This document shows positions 12,356-16,767 of a stretch of 16,767 nucleotides of DNA, piece after piece (the stretch's first letter is position 1; each line of letters starts with the position of its first letter). Origin of the DNA: DAOTTX01 sp034437515 (GTDB lineage Bacteria; Chloroflexota; Anaerolineae; Aggregatilineales; Phototrophicaceae); contig DAOTTX010000198.1 of assembly GCA_034437515.1 (NCBI GenBank), positions 1-16,767 on the forward strand, given 5' to 3'. The notes below the pieces were generated by a model. That model was not told the origin of the DNA and did not search any database. It was given only the letters and a program-made list of their open reading frames with translations. Position numbers and translations under genes: made by a program.

Positions 12356-14404
12356 CTACGGGATGGTGAAGACCGGCCCTTCGGCGAAGCCACTGTTGCC
12401 GATGCCGCCCGTACTGAGGCCACCACTGCCGTAGCTCTGCACGTACCAGACGTACTCACCGGGCGCGGGATTTAGCGGCAGGGTGAGTGTGCAGCGGTTG
12501 TCTGCATCACAAATCTGCGCGGCGTCGTGCCAGCCGTAATAAAGCTGCTGGAAGGTGTTATTCGTCCCCGTCCAGATCTGGAACCAACTGGTCGTATCTG
12601 TCGCCGACCACTCGAAGGTGACCAGCCCACCGGCGTACCCGTTGCGTATGGCAAGGTCTGCCGGCAGCGCGGTCGCCGCACCGGGGACGTTTACCGCTGT
12701 CCCATCACTGTAGGGACTGAGGCCGCTATGGAAGCTGTAACCGCGCATGTAGAGGTCGTGAGTGCCGGGTGTGCCGTAGAATTCGAGCAGCGTCTGACAG
12801 TCGTCATCACACTCGACCGCAACCGCCGCCTCAATCCACTCGCTATAGGCGACCTGCCCGGCACTGTTGACTAAAATAAACTCGTACCATGCGATCGGTA
12901 CATCGGATGGTGCCCAACTGATTTGTGGGCGTCCATGCACGATTGCAGCGGAAGGGCTTTGCACCAGCGGCGCGGGGATGAGCAGCGCGAAGTCAAACGG
13001 CTGCGAGTCTTCAGGACCAAAGCCCAGATCGCTCCAGCCACGCACGCGCCATGTATATGCGCCGTTAGGCAGCGTCGGGGGGATATTGACGTTACAAAAC
13101 GTGCCTTCAAAGCTGTTGTAACAGATCTCTGAGGCTTCGTACCACACATCATTTATGATTCGACCGACCTCGTCAATTTTCAGGTTATACCATTCCGATT
13201 GCAGATCATGACGCCAGGTAAAGCTGTTGGTTTCCTGCGTTTGCGAGTCAACGATGGCTTCGATGGTCTCTCGGTTCGCCGGGGTGAGCTTGGTCACGGC
13301 CCGACCGATGTTACGCAGTTCATACGCGCCGATGTCGCAACCCGGCCCTAACGGACGCGGCACACCGCGTATGTCGGTTTCCAGGCACCAGTCGCTGGCA
13401 CCTGCATCTATGGCGGGGCCGTTGGGCAGCAGCGCGTGAGACGGTACACTGCCGGGGGTGTTCATCGCAAGAGCGGCGATTGTCGGGTCGCCGTCTACGA
13501 TATAAGACCCGGTGACGCATCCACTGTTGTTGCTAATCAGGTTGCGGCGTCCGTCGCCCATCGTCCCGAAGCAATCCGGGCCGATAGGGGCGGTATTTTC
13601 GACGATCAGCGAGTTATAGTAATTCGTACTGGCGGTCTCCGCAAAATAGATACCGCCGCCCTCGATGCTGGCACTGTTACGGGCGTAGGTCACATGGCGA
13701 GAGATCAACTGTCCGCCCTCGACATACAGCCCACCGCCTATACCGCTGCTGTTGCCGCTCAACGTGACATTTTCCAGGGTGGCACGGACGAATTTGAGCG
13801 TGATGCCGCCGCCTGTCTCCGTCGATTGGCTGTTGATGACCGCCGAATTCGCCATGTAGAGACTGCCGTTATAGCCGTAAAAGCCGCCCCCTTCGACCAG
13901 CGCCCTCGTGTTGCCGACCCTGCTATTAGCAATGACTACACGCTCCATACGGACATCGCTTTCGTAAGCGTAGAGGCCGCCGCCGTTGTTCTGTGCTTGG
14001 TACCCATTGACCAGCGCGAGATCATACAGTTCGAGCGCATTCCGGCTGACCGCCATCACACGCGATCTCCCTTTGCCATAGATCACGGTCTGGTCTGCAC
14101 CGGCACCGATGAGGCGCATGTCACGGCTGATTTGCAAATACTCGTCGATTTGATAGTACCCGGCGGGGATGTTAATCACGCTACCGTCGCTGACACTGTT
14201 GGCTTCTTCGATGGCGGCCCGCAGCGAACACGCACCGTCAGTGTCGGCGCAGATCTGATTGCCGGGGGCGGCATCAGCAGTGTCGGCGGTGGTGTTGATT
14301 GTCACGTTGATGGGTCGCCCGATGACGTCTATCTGGGCATCGGTCTGGGTAAATACAATCAGCATTAACGATAAAACAAATAGAGCTGATCTGACAAAAT
14401 ACAT
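12356..14404 (-). CDS. Secreted CSLREA / parallel beta-helix protein with Fn3-like modules
   Basis: This 682-residue protein has a signal peptide (1-23, cleavage likely after TDA). The CSLREA motif follows (ACSLRAAIEEAN, 58-69), then a right-handed parallel beta-helix (about 75-310) with GGG(L/F/I)Y-type turns at 141, 172, 198, 223 and 249, a period close to 26 residues. Residues 328-362 (GPAIDAGASDWC, then GCDIGAYE) close the helix as in choice-of-anchor Q proteins. Three fibronectin-like modules follow (about 370-475, 476-580, 581-682), with paired-cysteine stretches such as ICYNSFEGTFC and ICDADNRC. There is no C-terminal anchor or sorting signal, so it is probably released or held by carbohydrate or protein contacts. 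AGGT lies 9 bases before the ATG. The role may be adhesion or surface interaction; no catalytic residues of a polysaccharide lyase could be identified. Confidence 0.9.
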   Translation of the reverse strand: MYFVRSALFVLSLMLIVFTQTDAQIDVIGRPINVTINTTADTADAAPGNQICADTDGACSLRAAIEEANSVSDGSVINIPAGYYQIDEYLQISRDMRLIGAGADQTVIYGKGRSRVMAVSRNALELYDLALVNGYQAQNNGGGLYAYESDVRMERVVIANSRVGNTRALVEGGGFYGYNGSLYMANSAVINSQSTETGGGITLKFVRATLENVTLSGNSSGIGGGLYVEGGQLISRHVTYARNSASIEGGGIYFAETASTNYYNSLIVENTAPIGPDCFGTMGDGRRNLISNNSGCVTGSYIVDGDPTIAALAMNTPGSVPSHALLPNGPAIDAGASDWCLETDIRGVPRPLGPGCDIGAYELRNIGRAVTKLTPANRETIEAIVDSQTQETNSFTWRHDLQSEWYNLKIDEVGRIINDVWYEASEICYNSFEGTFCNVNIPPTLPNGAYTWRVRGWSDLGFGPEDSQPFDFALLIPAPLVQSPSAAIVHGRPQISWAPSDVPIAWYEFILVNSAGQVAYSEWIEAAVAVECDDDCQTLLEFYGTPGTHDLYMRGYSFHSGLSPYSDGTAVNVPGAATALPADLAIRNGYAGGLVTFEWSATDTTSWFQIWTGTNNTFQQLYYGWHDAAQICDADNRCTLTLPLNPAPGEYVWYVQSYGSGGLSTGGIGNSGFAEGPVFTIP

Positions 14405-14466
14405 AAGTTAAATACCTGAGATTGTCGATGTTTTGAGGCTTCAATGTAGAACAACCGCCTGGCGAG

Positions 14467-14494
14467 ATTATGCCTTAGATCGTTGAGTGTTCAA
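14467..14494 (-). promoter_or_regulatory. Promoter of the CSLREA gene
   Basis: On the minus strand TTGAAC (14489-14494), a 16-base spacer and CATAAT (14467-14472), with four and five of six consensus bases. The transcript would begin near 14460, with a leader of about 56 bases. Confidence 0.5.
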
Positions 14495-14514
14495 TGAGAA
14501 ATAATCATTTTCAT

Positions 14515-14546
14515 ACAAAATAAACGCCGGGTGAACCCCAGCGTTT
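14515..14546 (-). terminator. Intrinsic terminator of the DUF883-like gene
   Basis: On the minus strand AAACGC-T-GGG, loop GTTCA, CCC-G-GCGTTT forms a 10-bp stem with one U-G pair (14522-14546), followed by ATTTTGT. It begins 32 bases after the stop codon at 14578, a normal place for a Rho-independent terminator. Confidence 0.8.
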
Positions 14547-14577
14547 GCATATTTTTATAAATTGGTATGCTTTATTC

Positions 14578-14928
14578 TTAGTTGTTGCCGTTGAGCCACC
14601 AGCCAATAACCAGACCGACCGCGAAGATCATCGCCAGCAACTTGTATGGGTTCTCCTGCGCCATCTTGACGGCATCTTCAGCACTGTCGAGTGCCCGACT
14701 GTTGACATCATTCGCGGTACGTTCCAGGTTACGGGCGATGGTGTTCATATCGTCACGCGCTTCGCCGCTTGTCTGACGTGCCTGAGAACGCAGGTCATCT
14801 GCGACTTCAAATAGACGTTTTACAGCGTCCTTACGAGCGCCATCGGCTTTACCGTAGGCTTCACGCGCCACTTCTTGTGCTTCTTTGCGCATTTCGCGTA
14901 GATTTTCTGGTGTGCCGTTGTTTGACAT
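14578..14928 (-). CDS. ElaB/YqjD/DUF883-like tail-anchored membrane protein
   Basis: This 116-residue protein has a long charged amphipathic helix (about 8-90, rich in Ala, Arg, Glu and Asp with heptad-like spacing), then one hydrophobic segment, PYKLLAMIFAVGLVIGWWL (94-112), and a short polar tail. The layout matches ElaB/YqjD/DUF883 proteins: a coiled soluble part and a C-terminal inner-membrane anchor with the Gly-x-x-x-Gly-Trp-Trp type helix. In E. coli such proteins bind ribosomes in stationary phase; that role is not shown for this lineage. A strong AAGGGGAG ribosome binding site lies 6 bases before the ATG at 14928, and a good terminator follows, so it is a single-gene unit that is probably well expressed. 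Confidence 0.8.
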   Translation of the reverse strand: MSNNGTPENLREMRKEAQEVAREAYGKADGARKDAVKRLFEVADDLRSQARQTSGEARDDMNTIARNLERTANDVNSRALDSAEDAVKMAQENPYKLLAMIFAVGLVIGWWLNGNN

Positions 14929-15004
14929 AGGTTTCTCCCCTTTGATTATTTGCTTATTATTTATAGTTTACGCGCCCAATGTTTGCCATGCTTAAGACCA
15001 TGAT

Positions 15005-15048
15005 AATTCCTGCATGAGTGCGGTGAGAATCGCACATGTGCAGGAATT
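15005..15048. promoter_or_regulatory. 44-base interrupted palindrome in divergent promoter region
   Basis: AATTCCTGCA (15005-15014) pairs perfectly with TGCAGGAATT (15039-15048), and GTGCG (15018-15022) with CGCAC (15031-15035), separated by three unpaired bases on each side and an 8-base loop. It lies between the DUF883-like gene (minus) and the glycosidase gene (plus), and covers the place where the -35 of the glycosidase promoter should be. It is either a strong hairpin or a double operator. Confidence 0.6.
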
Positions 15049-15059
15049 GCCACAGCCGC

Positions 15060-15065
15060 TATAAT
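15060..15065 (+). promoter_or_regulatory. TATAAT -10 box of the glycosidase gene
   Basis: A perfect TATAAT ends seven bases before the ATG at 15073, so the transcript would begin at or next to the start codon, giving a leaderless mRNA. No ribosome binding site is present upstream. The -35 region at 17 bases (TGTGCA, 15037-15042) is weak and lies in the palindrome. Confidence 0.5.
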
Positions 15066-15072
15066 GCCGCGC

Positions 15073-16767
15073 ATGAACAAGACTCTACGCAATTCCGCTA
15101 TCTTTCTCGTCGTTATCGGTGTGCTGGGTGCTGCGCTCGCGCTCGACCTGACGAATCGAGGGTTGTTCTGGCAGTTCGCCTGGTCGCGTACTGGCGAGGA
15201 AGCGCCCCTCGCGCAGGTTCGCGGTCTGGTCGAATGGTCGGTCGGGTTGACTCGTCCGCAGCCGCGCACCCAACCAATGACCGCCATCCAGCATAGCAAC
15301 GTCAACCCCTACGGCATCAATACCTTCTTAGAACAGGAAGCCGACCCCGCCAAAGTCGATGAACAACTGCGGATGATCGCCGACGCCGGGTTCGTCTGGA
15401 TTCGCCAGCAGTTCGAGTGGGCGGAACTCGAAGTCGATGGCCCCGGTCAATATACCGACAACCGCAACGATCTCGACGGCGACGGCGAGCCGGATACGAT
15501 CTCGGCGTGGATCAAATACGATAACATCGTGGAGAATGCCGAACGTTACGGCTTGCAGATTCAAGTCCGGTTGGATAACCCGCCGCTGTGGTCACGCACG
15601 GAGCCGGTCGAGGGGACGTTCGGCCCCCCGGACGACCTCCAGCAATTTGTCGATTACGCTGCGACCGTTGCCGCACGCTACCAGGGGCGACTGTATCACT
15701 ATCAGGTGTGGAACGAGCCGAACCTCGGCTTTGAGTGGGGCGGCAGGTCAGTCGATCCCGAACGTTACACCGAGATGCTTTGCCGCACCTACGACGCGCT
15801 CAAAGCGGTTGACCCTGACATCGTGGTCATCACCGGGGCGATGGCTCCCACCATCGACCTTTCCGGCTATAACCTGATGGACTTCATCTTTTTGCAGCGC
15901 ATGTACGACGCCGGGGCCGCCGATTGCTTCGATGTGCTTTCCGTGCAAGGCTACGGGTTGTTCAGCGGCCCCACCGATGAACGCCTCAACCCGATGCAGG
16001 TCAACATCGGGCGCAACCGCTACATGCGTGACATCATGGTCGCCAACGGAGACGCGCACAAACCGATCTGGATCAGTGAGGCCGCGTGGAACGCCGTGCC
16101 GTCCGAGGCCGAGTATCCCGACCCCATCGCCGCCCGGTATGCCTTCGGGCAGGTCACCGAGCAGCAGCAAGCGGATTACGCCGTCGAACTCTACCAACGC
16201 GCCCAGCAGGAATGGCCCTGGGTCGGCGTGGTGAATTACTGGTTCTTCACCCGTGCCAGCGACCGCGAGAGCGACCAGAGCTTCTATTACTTCCGCATGG
16301 TGGAGCCGGACTACAGCGACGAGAAACCGAGCTTTACGCCGCTGCCAGTGTACGATGCCATGCGCGGATTTATCATGTCACAGCAGCCCACGCTCTATAT
16401 GGGGACGCATCAGGCGGCAGGGCATTGGGCCATCCAGGCGACGGATGGTGAGAGCATCCCGGCGCAAAACGGACGTTATGACAAGTCGCTGCGGGCGGCC
16501 TCACTGACCTTCACCGCACACGGTACCGATGTCACGCTGCGCTGGCGCGGTGCGGTTGCATTAGAAGTCAACGGGCGGACGTACCCCGGCAGCGCCGACG
16601 GCTGGAACCGCACCACCCTCCACGACACGCTGACGCCACAAACCGCCACGTTCACCATCACCGCACAGACGCCGGTCGAGGTCAATGCGGTCGTCGTGCA
16701 AAACCGCCCCTTCGAGAAGATCGTACCGCTGGCGGTGCCGCTTATCGTCGGCGTAGTGATGCTGCTG
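15073..16767 (+). CDS. Membrane-anchored clan GH-A glycoside hydrolase (partial, runs off right edge)
   Basis: The frame is open for 565 codons from ATG 15073 to the window end without a stop. Residues 7-25 are a membrane anchor or signal (NSAIFLVVIGVLGAALAL). A TIM-barrel catalytic domain of the cellulase/GH5-GH39 type follows: NPYGINTF near 84-91, IRQQFEW (117-123), the acid/base glutamate in VWNEPN (Glu215), SVQGYG, and the nucleophile in WISEAAWN (Glu336). Both carboxylates are present, so a retaining enzyme is expected. A beta-rich module (about 435-548) follows, and then a second membrane helix begins (KIVPLAVPLIVGVVMLL, 549-565). The catalytic part is therefore outside the cell between two membrane segments. 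An ATG at 15064 is also in frame, but it overlaps the TATAAT box. The family within clan A and the substrate (plant or microbial polysaccharide) are not decided. Confidence 0.88.
   Translation, partial: MNKTLRNSAIFLVVIGVLGAALALDLTNRGLFWQFAWSRTGEEAPLAQVRGLVEWSVGLTRPQPRTQPMTAIQHSNVNPYGINTFLEQEADPAKVDEQLRMIADAGFVWIRQQFEWAELEVDGPGQYTDNRNDLDGDGEPDTISAWIKYDNIVENAERYGLQIQVRLDNPPLWSRTEPVEGTFGPPDDLQQFVDYAATVAARYQGRLYHYQVWNEPNLGFEWGGRSVDPERYTEMLCRTYDALKAVDPDIVVITGAMAPTIDLSGYNLMDFIFLQRMYDAGAADCFDVLSVQGYGLFSGPTDERLNPMQVNIGRNRYMRDIMVANGDAHKPIWISEAAWNAVPSEAEYPDPIAARYAFGQVTEQQQADYAVELYQRAQQEWPWVGVVNYWFFTRASDRESDQSFYYFRMVEPDYSDEKPSFTPLPVYDAMRGFIMSQQPTLYMGTHQAAGHWAIQATDGESIPAQNGRYDKSLRAASLTFTAHGTDVTLRWRGAVALEVNGRTYPGSADGWNRTTLHDTLTPQTATFTITAQTPVEVNAVVVQNRPFEKIVPLAVPLIVGVVMLL

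Noticed and set aside
13436..14368. Plus-strand frame of 310 codons opposite the beta-helix gene
   Set aside because: No motif and no ribosome binding site. The minus-strand frame has a signal peptide, CSLREA motif and periodic turns.

Overview
This GC-rich window, in which minus-strand genes predominate, looks chromosomal and is probably from a member of the Chloroflexota (Anaerolineae-like). That assignment is an inference. It rests on the mix of a CSLREA/parallel beta-helix secreted protein, a cyanobacterial/Chloroflexota-type HAS-barrel protein, a coenzyme-F420 ligase-family protein, a DGNHR ParB-like protein and palindromic intergenic elements with three-base loops. No rRNA, tRNA, CRISPR array, transposase or phage gene was found.

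Layout. (1) 317-1495, minus: an ECF sigma factor and, 3 bases after it, a probable anti-sigma protein without zinc ligands. (2) 1821-3906, minus: a tight three-gene operon of a MoxR AAA+ ATPase, a YbaK/EbsC-type deacylase and a stand-alone HAS-barrel protein. (3) 4045-7577, minus: an ABC-2 type permease with an extra N-terminal membrane block, then a membrane protein (DUF4175-like) carrying 36 tandem nine-base units that encode a Gly-Gln-Gln tract. Membrane protein plus MoxR is a familiar pairing; the DUF58 and VWA partners usually seen with MoxR are absent here. (4) 7920-8606, minus: a flavin dehalogenase of the iodotyrosine deiodinase group with its own promoter and a palindrome over the -35 box. 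(5) 8895-11424, minus: a ParB-like DGNHR protein, a decayed GT87/DUF2029-type membrane glycosyltransferase and an F420:glutamate ligase-like protein. (6) 11572-12324, plus: surE, divergent from group 5 across a 147-base region holding a perfect palindrome. (7) 12356-14928, minus: a secreted CSLREA beta-helix protein (convergent with surE) and a small ElaB/YqjD/DUF883-like tail-anchored protein. (8) 15073 to the right edge, plus: a membrane-anchored clan GH-A glycoside hydrolase, cut by the window end and probably started as a leaderless mRNA.

The most interesting signals are a 24-bp perfect direct repeat that duplicates the 3' end of the dehalogenase gene around a 230-bp insert with imperfect inverted ends; the Gly-Gln-Gln minisatellite kept at protein level while synonymous sites vary; the complete Glu-Tyr-Lys triad of an iodotyrosine deiodinase; two oppositely oriented copies of a palindromic element; a TATAAT box seven bases before the glycosidase ATG next to a 44-base hairpin; and a glycosyltransferase pseudogene with two frameshifts and a missing middle. 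I did not find a convincing wholly new multi-gene system; most genes belong to recognisable families.
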